A DNA stretch of 64,000 nt, taken from Celeribacter baekdonensis (GTDB lineage Bacteria > Pseudomonadota > Alphaproteobacteria > Rhodobacterales > Rhodobacteraceae). Position 1 is the stretch's first letter; each line of letters starts with the position of its first letter. Location: positions 62,001 through 126,000 of the forward strand of contig NZ_FNBL01000005.1 of NCBI RefSeq assembly GCF_900102315.1. Reading direction: 5' to 3'. This document shows, one piece after another, positions 36,679 through 45,913 of the stretch. A program made the position numbers and the translations under genes. The notes beneath the pieces are model-generated. The model made no database searches. It was not told the DNA's origin and was given only the letters and a program-made list of their open reading frames with translations.

Positions 36679-37023
36679 ATGCTCAAAGGCCTAGGTGGGC
36701 TCGGCGATATGGCCGGGATGATGAAAAAAGCCCAAAAAATGCAAAGCGACATGGCGGAGCTTCAGGAGAAATTGTCGGAGATGACCGTCATGGGCGAAAG
36801 CGGGGCGGGGCTTGTGAAAGCCACTGCGACGGCCAAGGGTCAGTTGATCGGACTCGACATTGATCCGTCTATTTTTCACCCCGACGAAAAAGAAGTGGTC
36901 GAGGATTTGATCCTTGCCGCGGTCAAGGATGCGCAAGCGAAAGCGTCCCAACGCGCCGAGGCCGAGATGCAGAAACTGACCGAGGGCCTTGGGCTTCCGG
37001 CTGATTTCAAACTGCCGTTCTGA
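36679..37023 (+). CDS. ybaB: YbaB/EbfC nucleoid-associated protein
   Basis: Small DNA-binding dimer of 114 residues, with the usual Met/Lys-rich N-terminal helix ([19 protein letters not shown]) and a central beta sheet. CAGGAG precedes ATG 36679. Its place between dnaX and recR is the conserved one. Confidence 0.93.
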   Translation: MLKGLGGLGDMAGMMKKAQKMQSDMAELQEKLSEMTVMGESGAGLVKATATAKGQLIGLDIDPSIFHPDEKEVVEDLILAAVKDAQAKASQRAEAEMQKLTEGLGLPADFKLPF

Positions 37024-37030
37024 GCCGCTT

Positions 37031-37627
37031 GTGAACGAGGATCGTCAGGATATTGAGGCGCTGATCGACCTCATGGCGCGCTTGCCGGGGCTTGGACCGC
37101 GCTCGGCGCGGCGCGCGGTGTTGCACCTGATCAAAAAGCGCGGACGCCTGATGGCCCCTTTGGCCACACAGATGCAATTGGTGGCCGATACGGCACGCGA
37201 ATGCATCACATGCGGCAACATCGGCACCGGCGATCTCTGTGGCATTTGCGCCTCTGAAAAGCGCGCCATAGGCGAGATTTGCGTGGTCGAGGATGTATCC
37301 GATCTTTGGGCAATGGAACGCGCAGGCGGGTTTAAAGGCCGCTATCATGTGCTGGGCGGAACCCTGTCTGCGCTCGATGCCATTGGCCCTGAAGACCTGC
37401 GCATTCCGGCGCTGATCCAACGGGTGATCGACGAGCAGGTGCATGAAGTGATCTTGGCGCTCAATGCCACGGTCGATGGCCAAACCACGGCGCATTACAT
37501 CAGTGATGAGCTGGCGGGACGCTGTGCAGTGACGTCTTTGGCGCAGGGCGTGCCGATAGGCGGCGAGTTGGATTATCTCGATGACGGGACGATCAGCGCG
37601 GCGCTCAAAGCGCGTAAATCCGTCTAA
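37031..37627 (+). CDS. recR: Recombination mediator RecR
   Basis: Acts with RecF/RecO to load RecA on gapped DNA. The 198-residue product has an N-terminal HhH ([17 protein letters not shown]), a zinc finger ([16 protein letters not shown]), a Toprim domain ([15 protein letters not shown]) and the C-terminal helix. A GTG start at 37031, 7 bp after the ybaB stop, gives the usual N-terminus; an ATG upstream would overlap ybaB. Confidence 0.94.
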   Translation: MNEDRQDIEALIDLMARLPGLGPRSARRAVLHLIKKRGRLMAPLATQMQLVADTARECITCGNIGTGDLCGICASEKRAIGEICVVEDVSDLWAMERAGGFKGRYHVLGGTLSALDAIGPEDLRIPALIQRVIDEQVHEVILALNATVDGQTTAHYISDELAGRCAVTSLAQGVPIGGELDYLDDGTISAALKARKSV

Positions 37628-37667
37628 ATCCACACCACCGCATCAACACCCCGGCCAAACACGAAAA

Positions 37668-37691
37668 AACCCAGACCGACCGGCCTGGGTT
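37668..37691. terminator. Bidirectional terminator between recR and trcR
   Basis: AACCCAG (37668-37674) pairs with CTGGGTT (37685-37691). An A-run lies before and TTTCTTTTTC after, so it can serve both converging genes. Confidence 0.85.
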
Positions 37692-37717
37692 TTCTTTTTC
37701 GACTGGATGTCAGACGC

Positions 37718-38467
37718 TTACTTGTCGTCGTCTTCGTCATCATCGTCATGATCGGGCAGGTTAAAGAAGCTGTCCGCATCTGGCACGGCCTCTTCTTTTT
37801 CCTCTTGATGGTCACGACCAAAGGAAAAGGTCTCAAGCCCGGAGATCGAAGACGGCATTTTCGGCTCTGCGTCCATGCCCAAGGATTGCTCCGTGGACAA
37901 CAATTTACGCCGTTCGTCATCGGTCATTGCTTCGCCATTGGCGGCGCGTTTCTGGGCGGCTTTTTGCACGGCCGTGTCCAGTTCGGATTGTTTACACAGG
38001 CCCAAGGCAACCGGGTCGATCGGCTGCATGTTGGCGATGTTCCAATGAGTGCGCTCGCGGATGGATTGGATCGTCGGTTTGGTGGTGCCCACCAGTTTGG
38101 CAATCTGACTGTCCGCCAATTCCGGGTGGAATTTCACCAACCACAGGATCGAATTCGGGCGATCCTGACGTTTGGACAGCGGCGTGTAGCGCGGGCCACG
38201 ACGTTTTTCTTCGCCTTGAGCAGCGGCATTGTATTTCAACGACAGACGCGCCATCGGGTTTTCTTCGGCCGCTTTGATTTCCTCTGCGGTCAACTGATTG
38301 TTGGCCACCGGGTCAAAGCCGCGCACGCCAGCCGCCACATCGCCATCGGCAATGCCCTGAACTTCAAGCTCATGCAGGCCGCAAAAATCGGCAATTTGTT
38401 TAAAACTCAGCGTGGTGTTATCGACCAGCCAGACAGCGGTGGCTTTCGCCATGATCGGTTTTGCCAT
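37718..38467 (-). CDS. trcR: Cell-cycle transcriptional regulator TrcR (DUF1013)
   Basis: DUF1013 protein found in alphaproteobacteria, named TrcR after its role in cell-cycle transcription. The 249-residue product begins MAKPIMAKATAVWLVDNTTL and has helical HTH-like segments (LSFKQIADFCGLHELEVQG; DSQIAKLVGTTKPTIQSIRE). It ends in a very acidic tail (DHDDDDEDDDK). Start 38467 is chosen on the conserved N-terminus; the frame extends upstream without similarity. Confidence 0.88.
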   Translation of the reverse strand: MAKPIMAKATAVWLVDNTTLSFKQIADFCGLHELEVQGIADGDVAAGVRGFDPVANNQLTAEEIKAAEENPMARLSLKYNAAAQGEEKRRGPRYTPLSKRQDRPNSILWLVKFHPELADSQIAKLVGTTKPTIQSIRERTHWNIANMQPIDPVALGLCKQSELDTAVQKAAQKRAANGEAMTDDERRKLLSTEQSLGMDAEPKMPSSISGLETFSFGRDHQEEKEEAVPDADSFFNLPDHDDDDEDDDK

Positions 38468-38607
38468 AGGACACACTCCATAAATAGGTCTTGCCCGAAT
38501 ACAACTTCTCCATCGCCTGGAAGGGCTTTCCCGGGGGCCGGGACGGTTCACGTTGTCGGGGAACTTGGCGGCTGTATACTGTGGATCGAGAAAAGAGGGA
38601 AGAGAAA

Positions 38608-39249
38608 ATGCGCAAACGGATCGTGAGTGCCCTGTTGGGCTTGGTTTTGCTCATCGCATCTCCTGCGATGGCAGAGGGCGAGCGGGCCGGGGATTTCGAC
38701 TATTACGTGTTGTCTCTGTCTTGGTCCCCGACATGGTGTGCCCTTGAGGGCGAGGCACGCAATTCGCCGCAATGTGATCGTGATCTGGGATGGGTATTGC
38801 ATGGGCTTTGGCCACAGTACGAACGGGGCTATCCCTCCTATTGCAACACCACCGCACGCGACCCGTCAAAACGCGAAACCGCGACGATGGAGGACATTAT
38901 GGGGACTGATGGCGCGGCGTGGTATCAGTGGAAGAAACACGGACGCTGTGCAGGGCTGTCCCCGCAGCAGTATCTTGAGACCGCGCGCGAGGCCTACGCA
39001 AAAATCACCCGCCCCGAAGTGTTTCGCAAACTGACCAAAGACGTCAAACTCCCCGCCGCCTTGATCGAGGAAGCGTTCATGACAGAGAACGCCGGATTGG
39101 ACAAAAACGAGATCACCGTGACCTGCAAAGACCGCCGCATCCAAGAGGTGCGCATTTGCCTGACCAAGGATTTGGAGCCACGCACATGCGGCGCGGATGT
39201 GATCCGTGATTGCACCTTGGATGACGCGTTGTTTGAAGCGATAGAGTGA
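38608..39249 (+). CDS. Secreted ribonuclease T2
   Basis: The 213-residue protein has a Sec signal peptide (about residues 1-22, ending PAMA) and both RNase T2 active-site blocks: CAS I in LHGLWPQYERGYPSYC and CAS II in WKKHGRCAGL. Cysteines that form the family's disulfides are present. It would cut extracellular or periplasmic RNA via 2',3'-cyclic products. AAGAGAAA before the ATG is a weak ribosome-binding site. Confidence 0.92.
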   Translation: MRKRIVSALLGLVLLIASPAMAEGERAGDFDYYVLSLSWSPTWCALEGEARNSPQCDRDLGWVLHGLWPQYERGYPSYCNTTARDPSKRETATMEDIMGTDGAAWYQWKKHGRCAGLSPQQYLETAREAYAKITRPEVFRKLTKDVKLPAALIEEAFMTENAGLDKNEITVTCKDRRIQEVRICLTKDLEPRTCGADVIRDCTLDDALFEAIE

Positions 39250-39302
39250 GTATTTGACCTGCAATGAAGGCGCAAAACCCTTCATTGCAGGTCAAAATAC
39301 TC
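39248..39302. repeat. Long palindrome spanning two convergent stop codons
   Basis: The arm 39248-39270 (from GAGTATTTGACCTGC to ATGAAGG) is the reverse complement of 39279-39302 except for one extra A; the loop is CGCAAAAC. The arms overlap the RNase T2 stop at one end and the quinone-oxidoreductase stop at the other. It may terminate both transcripts. Confidence 0.9.
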
Positions 39303-40299
39303 AGAGTTTCAAAACGATCTTGCCGATATGGGCGTTGGTTTCCATCAAGGCATGGGCACGGCTTGCATCCACAAGAGCGAATTCGGAATGCATCACCGGG
39401 CCAACCTGCCCCGCCTCGATCAACGGCCAGACTTTCGCCAACAGAGCCTCGGCGATTTTCGCCTTGGCCGCGTCCGATTGCGGGCGCAGCGTGGAACCGG
39501 TCAGCGTCAGCCGCCGCATCATCACTTGGGCAAAGTTCAACTCGGCTTTCGAGCCTTGCAAGAAGGCGATGTTGACCAAACGGCCCTCCATGGCCAGAGC
39601 TTTGACATTGCGCGCGATGTAATCGCCGCCGACCATATCGAGGATCAAATTGGCCCCGCCCTCGGCTTTCAAAACCTCGACGAAATCCTCATCGCGGTAG
39701 TTGATCGCGCGCTCTGCGCCCAATCCCTCACAGGCTTTGCATTTCTCGGCGGAGCCCGCAGTGGCAAAGACCCGCGCACCGAAAGCGCGTGCAAGCTGAA
39801 TTGCCGTGGTGCCAATGCCGGACGAGCCGCCATGGACCAAAAAACGCTCCCCGGCCTGCAAGCCGCCACGCATGAACACATTGCTCCAAACGGTGAAAAA
39901 CGTCTCCGGCAAACAGGCGGCTTCTTTCAATGACAGACCCTTGGGGACGGGCAGAGCATGAGCTGCCGATGTGGCCACATAATCGGCATAGCCACCGCCG
40001 GGCAAAAGCGCACAAACCTGATCGCCAATCCGCCAATCAGACACCGCCGCGCCCACCGCCACAACCTCGCCCGCGCCCTCAAGTCCGGGCAAATCGGACG
40101 CGCCAGGCGGCGGATTATAAAGCCCTGCGCGTTGCAAAGCGTCGGGACGGTTGACCCCGGCATAGGCCAGTTTGATCACAATCTCATCGGCTTTGGGTGT
40201 CGGCACAGGACGTTCACAAAGCGTCAGACCTTCGGGGCCACCCGGAGTGGAAATCTCAATCGCGCGCATGATGGTTGGCAGGGAGGTCGGCAGGGTCAT
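39301..40299 (-). CDS. NAD(P)H:quinone oxidoreductase, zinc-independent MDR family
   Basis: The 332-residue QOR-type medium-chain reductase has a GroES-like N-domain (AYAGVNRPDALQRAG) and a Rossmann domain with VHGGSSGIGTTAIQLARA. It lacks the zinc-binding cysteines of alcohol dehydrogenases. It uses NADPH to reduce quinones or enones; the substrate is unknown. AAGGAGCG supports ATG 40299. It overlaps coq9 by 4 bp. Confidence 0.86.
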   Translation of the reverse strand: MTLPTSLPTIMRAIEISTPGGPEGLTLCERPVPTPKADEIVIKLAYAGVNRPDALQRAGLYNPPPGASDLPGLEGAGEVVAVGAAVSDWRIGDQVCALLPGGGYADYVATSAAHALPVPKGLSLKEAACLPETFFTVWSNVFMRGGLQAGERFLVHGGSSGIGTTAIQLARAFGARVFATAGSAEKCKACEGLGAERAINYRDEDFVEVLKAEGGANLILDMVGGDYIARNVKALAMEGRLVNIAFLQGSKAELNFAQVMMRRLTLTGSTLRPQSDAAKAKIAEALLAKVWPLIEAGQVGPVMHSEFALVDASRAHALMETNAHIGKIVLKL

Positions 40300-41006
40300 T
40301 CAGTCGCTCCTTGCGTGCTCTGTTGGGTTCCGGGGACATCTGTGCGGCCCGCGCCCGCAGGCGCTTTGATCATCCCGAACAGCGCGTTAGGCACAGCGAA
40401 AAGCGCAGACAGCGCCTTGTTGTCGCGCACCGTGGCTTTGGCTTTTTCCACTTTCATCACATCCTCGATGCGCCGGTCGAGAAAGGCGCGGGTGTCGGTG
40501 AACCCTTCGCTGTCATCGCCCAGCCAAAACAAAACCGTGGAGGCAAACACGCCCGACAACGTCGCGCGTTTGGTGTACCAATTCACATCGCGCGAGGTAT
40601 CGCCCAAAGCGGTCCAGATGGCATCCGCCGTTTCCCAGACCAATTTCGTGCCCTCAGGCGCATGAAGCGGCAGGGAAAACAGCGACATGCCACGGCGGAC
40701 CAATTCGCGGTCCACCGTCTGCAAGCGCAGCCATACGGCATGGGTGACGCGGTCGGTGAAACGCATGGCTGAGAGATCGGTTTCTGCGAGCGCCTTGACC
40801 ATCTCGCGGTCGCCGCGTTTGTGATAGGCACTGGCAAGATCAACGGAGCCACGCGGGGCGGCGACGCGCGCCAAACCTTCGGACACACCCGAATCAGCAA
40901 TCGCCGCTTTAAAGGTCTCAGACCCCCAGCCATCAAACACCACATGAACAAGGGCGGCATCGAGCAGTTTTTCACGGGTCGGATCGGGATAAGCGGTTGT
41001 TGTCAT
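40296..41006 (-). CDS. Ubiquinone biosynthesis protein COQ9
   Basis: Lipid-binding TetR-like fold protein that supports the late hydroxylation steps of ubiquinone synthesis. The 236-residue product has an N-terminal helical region (MTTTAYPDPTREKLLDAALV) and the COQ9 core with WYTKRATLSGVFASTVLFWL near residue 145. ATG 41006 matches relatives. It is first in a two-gene operon with the quinone oxidoreductase. Confidence 0.88.
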   Translation of the reverse strand: MTTTAYPDPTREKLLDAALVHVVFDGWGSETFKAAIADSGVSEGLARVAAPRGSVDLASAYHKRGDREMVKALAETDLSAMRFTDRVTHAVWLRLQTVDRELVRRGMSLFSLPLHAPEGTKLVWETADAIWTALGDTSRDVNWYTKRATLSGVFASTVLFWLGDDSEGFTDTRAFLDRRIEDVMKVEKAKATVRDNKALSALFAVPNALFGMIKAPAGAGRTDVPGTQQSTQGATE

Positions 41007-41117
41007 CGGATACGTCCTTTTGCGGCTTACGAGCATAGTAGACAAGCTAGGGTGACTTTGCTATATGGCCACTTCCTGCAATTCATGCAAATCTAACTAG
41101 GAAGGTGGTGACACCAC

Positions 41118-41327
41118 ATGCAGGTTAGCGTTCGTGATAACAACGTCGATCAGGCCCTCCGGGCTCTGAAGAAAAAACTTCAACGTGAAGGCGTTTTTCG
41201 TGAAATGAAGCTGAAGCAACATTTCGAAAAGCCGTCCGTGAAGAAAGCGCGCGAGAAGGCCGAGGCCATCCGCCGTGCCCGTAAGCTGGCTCGTAAAAAA
41301 GCTCAGCGCGAAGGTATGTCTCTTTAA
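41118..41327 (+). CDS. rpsU: 30S ribosomal protein S21
   Basis: The 69-residue basic protein begins [20 protein letters not shown] and ends in Arg/Lys-rich helices, as in S21. GGAAGGTGG lies just before the ATG. It is monocistronic, with a terminator downstream. Confidence 0.96.
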   Translation: MQVSVRDNNVDQALRALKKKLQREGVFREMKLKQHFEKPSVKKAREKAEAIRRARKLARKKAQREGMSL

Positions 41328-41345
41328 GCCGTCAGGCCCCGAGAG

Positions 41346-41361
41346 GCTCGACGTTTCGAGC
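41346..41361 (+). repeat. Small hairpin after rpsU
   Basis: GCTCGA-CGTT-TCGAGC is a perfect 6-bp stem 18 bp after the rpsU stop, upstream of the main terminator. Confidence 0.5.
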
Positions 41362-41400
41362 GGCCCTTGTCCGCAAGGATGATGGGACATAAAAATACGA

Positions 41401-41433
41401 CCCCCGTGGCGCAAGCTCCGGGGGTTTGTTTTT
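41401..41433 (+). terminator. Rho-independent terminator after rpsU
   Basis: CCCCCG (41401-41406) pairs with CGGGGG (41419-41424), followed by TTTGTTTTTG. Confidence 0.85.
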
Positions 41434-41479
41434 GCACAGTTTATTTTTGTTCAGTGAGTTCCGCCGAGACAGACGAGGA

Positions 41480-41839
41480 TCAGAGCGCCAAAGCCGCCGC
41501 TTCGTCATCGCTAAACAGGCGCGATCGCGACAGGAAACATTGCCCACGCCCGGTGTCGAGCGAAAATCCCGCGCCATGGCCGGGGGCTGCATCCAAAACC
41601 ATCTGACTGTAGCGCCAAATTTCAAACAGAGACTCGGAGATCCAAACCTCGGCCCCCTCAATTTCGCCCAGTTTCACATCGCGCAACCCAATCAAATAGT
41701 CGCCCTTCTTATAGCACATCGGCGATGAACCATCGCAACAGCCGCCCGATTGCACAAACATCACCGGACCATGGTCCGTGACGATCTCGGCCAGCAAAGC
41801 CCGTGCGGCAGGGGTCGCAATCACACGATCAGGAATCAT
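41480..41839 (-). CDS. DUF779 protein, aldehyde-dehydrogenase partner
   Basis: The 119-residue protein contains the DUF779 signature FVQSGGCCDGSSPMC, a cysteine-rich motif that may bind metal. The family is almost always encoded beside an acetaldehyde-type aldehyde dehydrogenase, as here (102 bp after it, same strand); its function is not established. GGAGG precedes ATG 41839. Confidence 0.85.
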   Translation of the reverse strand: MIPDRVIATPAARALLAEIVTDHGPVMFVQSGGCCDGSSPMCYKKGDYLIGLRDVKLGEIEGAEVWISESLFEIWRYSQMVLDAAPGHGAGFSLDTGRGQCFLSRSRLFSDDEAAALAL

Positions 41840-41941
41840 AAGAACCTCCAAAGCAAAACGCCAAAACGGGGACAGGGCGCGGCCAAAGCCACGCCCTGTA
41901 GGGTGAGGGGACACGCATAACGTGCCCCCACGGGGAGGAGT

Positions 41942-43462
41942 TCAGAAGAACCCGAGTTTGTTCGGGTTGTAAGACACCAGCATGTTTTTGGTTTGCTGGT
42001 AATGGTCGAGCATCATCTTGTGGTTTTCACGTCCAACGCCGGACTGTTTGTAGCCACCAAATGCCGCATGCGCCGGGTAAGCGTGGTAGTTGTTCACCCA
42101 AACACGACCGGCCTGAATGTGACGACCGAAGCGGTAGCAGGTGTTCATGTCACGCGACCAAACGCCAGCGCCGAGGCCGTACATGGTGTCATTGGCGATT
42201 GCGAGCGCTTCTTCTTCGGTTTTAAAGGTGGTCACGGAGACGACCGGGCCAAAGATTTCCTCTTGGAACACACGCATTTTGTTGTGGCCTTTGAGGATGG
42301 TCGGCTGGATGTAATAGCCGTCTTTGAGATCGCCACCAAAGCGCGCAGCATCGCCACCGACAAGAACTTCGGCGCCTTCTTCGCGACCGATGGTCAGATA
42401 GGACAGGATTTTTTCCTGCTGCTCGGCAGACGCCTGAGCGCCAACCATGGTGTTGATGTCGCGCGGATCGCCTTGTTTGATGGCTTTCACACGAGCAATA
42501 CACCGCGCGATGAACTCTTCGTAGATGTCTTCCTGGATCAAAGCGCGCGACGGGCAGGTGCAGACTTCGCCTTGGTTGAAGGCAAAGAGAACAAAGCCTT
42601 CGACCGCTTTGTCGAGGAAGGCGTCATCTTCGCGCATCACATCGGAGAAGAAGATGTTCGGCGATTTGCCACCTAACTCCAAGGTCACCGGGATCAGGTT
42701 CTCGGTGGCGTATTGCATGATCATCCGGCCGGTTGCGGTCGAACCCGTGAAGGCGATTTTCGCAATGCGCGGCGAGCGTGCAAGCGGCGCACCGACTTCG
42801 GCGCCATAGCCGTTGACGATGTTGAGCGTGCCAGCCGGCAGCAGATCGGCGATGAGTTCCATGAACACCATGATCGCAGCCGGGGTCTGTTCTGCCGGTT
42901 TCAGCACGATACAGTTGCCAGCGGCCAGAGCAGGCGCAATTTTCCAAGCGGCCATCAGGATGGAGAAGTTCCACGGAATGATCTGACCGACAACGCCCAG
43001 AGGCTCGTGGAAGTGGTAGGCGATGGTGTCAGCGTCGATTTCCGACATGGAGCCTTCTTGGCCACGCAGAACGCCCGCGAAGTAACGGAAGTGGTCAGCG
43101 GAGAGCGGAATGTCCGCGGCCATGGTTTCACGGATCGGCTTGCCGTTGTCCCAGGTTTCCGCCGTTGCGATGGTTTCGAGGTGCTCTTCGATCCGGTCGG
43201 CGATTTTCAACAGGATGTTGGCGCGCTCTGTGGCGCTGGTTCTGCCCCATGCGTCTTTGGCGGCATGAGCGGCATCCAGGGCCAACTCGACATCGGCCGC
43301 GTCAGAGCGGGCCACTTCACACACTTTCTGGCCGGTGATCGGCGTGGTGTTGTCGAAATATTTGCCGTGGACAGGCGGGGTAAATTTACCACCGATAAAG
43401 TTGTCATAACGGGCTTTGAAAGGCGATGCGTATTGTGCGCTCGCGTCAGCTTGAACGTTCAT
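41942..43462 (-). CDS. NAD-dependent aldehyde dehydrogenase (acetaldehyde / ExaC type)
   Basis: The 506-residue enzyme oxidises aldehydes to acids. The catalytic Cys is in [12 protein letters not shown], the general-base Glu in LELGGKSPN, and the NAD fold has FTGSTATGR. The sequence resembles class-III-like ExaC/AldA acetaldehyde dehydrogenases of ethanol catabolism. GAGGAGGAAAACA precedes ATG 43462. With the DUF779 gene and the upstream GAF-Fis regulator it forms a catabolic unit. Confidence 0.93.
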   Translation of the reverse strand: MNVQADASAQYASPFKARYDNFIGGKFTPPVHGKYFDNTTPITGQKVCEVARSDAADVELALDAAHAAKDAWGRTSATERANILLKIADRIEEHLETIATAETWDNGKPIRETMAADIPLSADHFRYFAGVLRGQEGSMSEIDADTIAYHFHEPLGVVGQIIPWNFSILMAAWKIAPALAAGNCIVLKPAEQTPAAIMVFMELIADLLPAGTLNIVNGYGAEVGAPLARSPRIAKIAFTGSTATGRMIMQYATENLIPVTLELGGKSPNIFFSDVMREDDAFLDKAVEGFVLFAFNQGEVCTCPSRALIQEDIYEEFIARCIARVKAIKQGDPRDINTMVGAQASAEQQEKILSYLTIGREEGAEVLVGGDAARFGGDLKDGYYIQPTILKGHNKMRVFQEEIFGPVVSVTTFKTEEEALAIANDTMYGLGAGVWSRDMNTCYRFGRHIQAGRVWVNNYHAYPAHAAFGGYKQSGVGRENHKMMLDHYQQTKNMLVSYNPNKLGFF

Positions 43463-43596
43463 TGTTTTCCTCCTCAGGGTGCTGGCGTCTCCCACGCCAA
43501 CATATGAAGAGACTGTGAACGCTCCCTTAAGCTGCGGTCACCCCCTGTTTCCCACGCCGCAGCGCGGCAATGTCTCAGGGGTGAGACAGGTAGGGA

Positions 43597-44556
43597 TCAG
43601 TTTTCGCCGTTCTCACCAATCCCGAGGCGCTTCATCCGGCGATAGAGCGTGGCACGACCGATTCCAAGTTCACGCGCCGCCGCAGACACATTGCCACCCG
43701 CGCGCGCAATCGCCCGTTTCAAAGCCGCCCGCTCGGCCCGCTCCAAGGCCGACACTGTGCTGTCGCGCCCCAAAATATCCGAAGCTGGCGTGGGCACGAT
43801 ATGCGTCCCCTGCCCCAGTCCAAAAGCACGGCGCGCCGCACGGGTGGCACCGATGATCAAATCGTCATGATCCACCGCCAAAAGCACCGCCCCATCCGGG
43901 CGATCTTCGGGGGCGGTGATGATCCGGGCCTTAGGGAAGGCGGCGCGAAAAGCATCTGTTTCTATTTGCTTGGCGGTTTGGGCCACCACATTGGAAATCA
44001 GCCGCGCGTAGGCTTCGGTCTGATCGGCGCGGCAGGACGACACATCAAGGGCGGCGATCAATTCGCCATCGGGGCCAAAAATCGGGGCATCCATGCAAGA
44101 CATCACCGTGTTGCGGCTTAGAAAATGTTCGTCGCGGTGGATCGTGATCTGACGCGCTTCGGCAATACAGGTGCCGATGCCATTGGTGCCCTCGGATTCC
44201 TCCGACCAATCGGCACCGGTCCAAAGCCCCCAGGATTGAAACGTGTCAGAATCGGCATCTTTGGAACGCTGATCCAACACCACCCCATCCCGATCTGTCA
44301 TCATCACCGAACAGCCGGTGTTGCCGACCATTTGAAACAGTTGATCGAGCTTTGGCGAGGCAAGATCCATAAAACCGCCAAGCCGTTCACGACGCTCCGA
44401 GATTTCCGCCTCTGAGAACCGCCGCGGCGTCACCGGGCGTTCGGGATCAAGCCCATGTTTTTTCAAAGACCGCCGCCAACTGGCCGTCAAACGCGTGCCA
44501 ACGGACCCCGATTCGACGGTAGAAATGACGTGTTCTGCGTGGTTTATGCGTGCCAT
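43597..44556 (-). CDS. GAF-domain / Fis-type HTH regulator (AcoR-like, no AAA+ domain)
   Basis: The 319-residue regulator has an AcoR-like N-terminus (SWRRSLKKHGLDPERP), a GAF sensor (about residues 65-190, with SEESEGTNGIGTCIAE) and a C-terminal Fis HTH (GGNVSAAARELGIGRATLYRR). The sigma-54-interacting AAA+ module of true AcoR is absent: no Walker A or GAFTGA. It should therefore work with ordinary sigma70 promoters or as a repressor. It lies 134 bp upstream of the aldehyde dehydrogenase and probably controls it. GGAGGCGGCATC supports ATG 44556. Confidence 0.85.
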   Translation of the reverse strand: MARINHAEHVISTVESGSVGTRLTASWRRSLKKHGLDPERPVTPRRFSEAEISERRERLGGFMDLASPKLDQLFQMVGNTGCSVMMTDRDGVVLDQRSKDADSDTFQSWGLWTGADWSEESEGTNGIGTCIAEARQITIHRDEHFLSRNTVMSCMDAPIFGPDGELIAALDVSSCRADQTEAYARLISNVVAQTAKQIETDAFRAAFPKARIITAPEDRPDGAVLLAVDHDDLIIGATRAARRAFGLGQGTHIVPTPASDILGRDSTVSALERAERAALKRAIARAGGNVSAAARELGIGRATLYRRMKRLGIGENGEN

Positions 44557-44628
44557 GATGCCGCCTCCTCCCAAATGCGACAGGTCGTAGACTTACCACA
44601 GGGTCGGTCAATCGCCAAACCCAGACCT

Positions 44629-45087
44629 TTAGACAGGTAAAGCCGTGGTTTTGAACACGGTGCGCATGGCAAAAGACGATTGCATGGTTTGCACACCGGG
44701 CAGCGCGACAAGGCGGCGGTGGATTTGGGCAAAGTGATCGGTGTCGGCGGCGACGACTTTGAGGATATAATCCGCCTTGCCCGCCATCAGGTGACATTCC
44801 AACACGTCGGGCACATTGCGCACCGCTTTTTCAAAGGCGTGTAAAATATCGTCCGCTTGGCTGGTGAGCGTGACTTCGACAAAGACGGTGGACCGGCGGT
44901 CCAGATGACGCGGGTCCAAAAGTGCGACGTAATCGCGGATCAACCCTTCGGCCTCAAGCCGCTGCACCCGGCGATGACAGGCGGAGCTGGACACATTCGC
45001 CTCTTGCGCAAGATCGGCGTTTGAAATGCGCCCCTTGCGCTGCAAAATCCGTAAAATCCGCCGATCCGTTTCGTCAATTTTGATCAT
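44629..45087 (-). CDS. Lrp/AsnC-family transcriptional regulator
   Basis: The 152-residue protein has an N-terminal HTH (RISNADLAQEANVSSSACHRR) and a RAM/ligand-binding domain (about residues 65-145). Members sense amino acids or related metabolites. Its target is unclear; it lies 73 bp upstream of the GAF-Fis regulator on the same strand and no obvious divergent target gene follows its start. Confidence 0.9.
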   Translation of the reverse strand: MIKIDETDRRILRILQRKGRISNADLAQEANVSSSACHRRVQRLEAEGLIRDYVALLDPRHLDRRSTVFVEVTLTSQADDILHAFEKAVRNVPDVLECHLMAGKADYILKVVAADTDHFAQIHRRLVALPGVQTMQSSFAMRTVFKTTALPV

Positions 45088-45229
45088 TTCGGCAGCCTCT
45101 CCCGGTTTTCTACGGCAATTCGACCCAATCTCCCACAGATTATTTTTTTCGGCAAGCGGCGACGGATATGGCCGCCTGTTGCGTATGAAAGAGGTGTCCC
45201 CGAGACGTGATGCCTCACAGCATCACGCG

Positions 45230-45265
45230 AAAAGGCCCGTTGGTGCGATCCAACGGGCCTTTTTG
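45230..45265. terminator. Bidirectional-type terminator between the Lrp and mscL genes
   Basis: AAAAGGCCCGTTGG (45230-45243) pairs with CCAACGGGCCTTTT (45251-45264), an A-run/T-run flanked stem of 14 bp. Read on the reverse strand it follows the mscL stop by about 50 bp. Confidence 0.9.
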
Positions 45266-45317
45266 ATGTCTTCCGAGTTGATATCTTCCGAGCGCTCGCG
45301 CCGTTACTTTTTCGTCG

Positions 45318-45746
45318 TTACTTTTTCAAAGAATCGCGAATTTCGATCAGGATGTCGAGTTCGGATGGGCCAGCCGGCGCTGCGGGGGTCGCTTCTTTTG
45401 GGCCCGTCGCCGCCGCTTTGAGTTTGTTGACGTAGCGCACCAACATGAACACCACGAAGGCGATGATCAGGAAATTGATGACCGCCATGATAAAAGAACC
45501 ATAGGCAAACACCGCCGCGCCCGCTTCGCGTGCCGCGTCGAGAGAGGCCCCCGCGGGCACCTCGCCAGACAGCACCAGATAGTTGTTGGTGAAATCCAAA
45601 CCTCCGGTGAACAGCCCGATGAACGGATTGATCAGGTCGGCGACCATGGAACTGACGATCGCAGTAAAGGCGGCACCAACGATGATACCAACCGCCATGT
45701 CCATGACATTGCCTTTGGCGATGAAATCTTTAAATTCTTTGAACAT
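45318..45746 (-). CDS. mscL: Large-conductance mechanosensitive channel MscL
   Basis: Homopentameric pore that releases solutes on hypo-osmotic shock. The 142-residue product has the amphipathic N-terminus ([19 protein letters not shown]), TM1 ([20 protein letters not shown]), a periplasmic loop, TM2 (about residues 80-105) and a C-terminal helix. Start 45746 matches relatives. Confidence 0.95.
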   Translation of the reverse strand: MFKEFKDFIAKGNVMDMAVGIIVGAAFTAIVSSMVADLINPFIGLFTGGLDFTNNYLVLSGEVPAGASLDAAREAGAAVFAYGSFIMAVINFLIIAFVVFMLVRYVNKLKAAATGPKEATPAAPAGPSELDILIEIRDSLKK

Positions 45747-45913
45747 TCTCTGTCCCCGTTCTTCCCAATTCCGCCGTGTCCATACGACGCAGTGACGCAC
45801 ATTGCGTAGCACATTGACGCACATCCTTTAATGGTTTTCTTTCGGCACTCCAGCAATACCTTAGGGGAGATTAACCAGCCCTTCCCCCCAATCCTCGCAT
45901 GCTAGGAGCCCCG

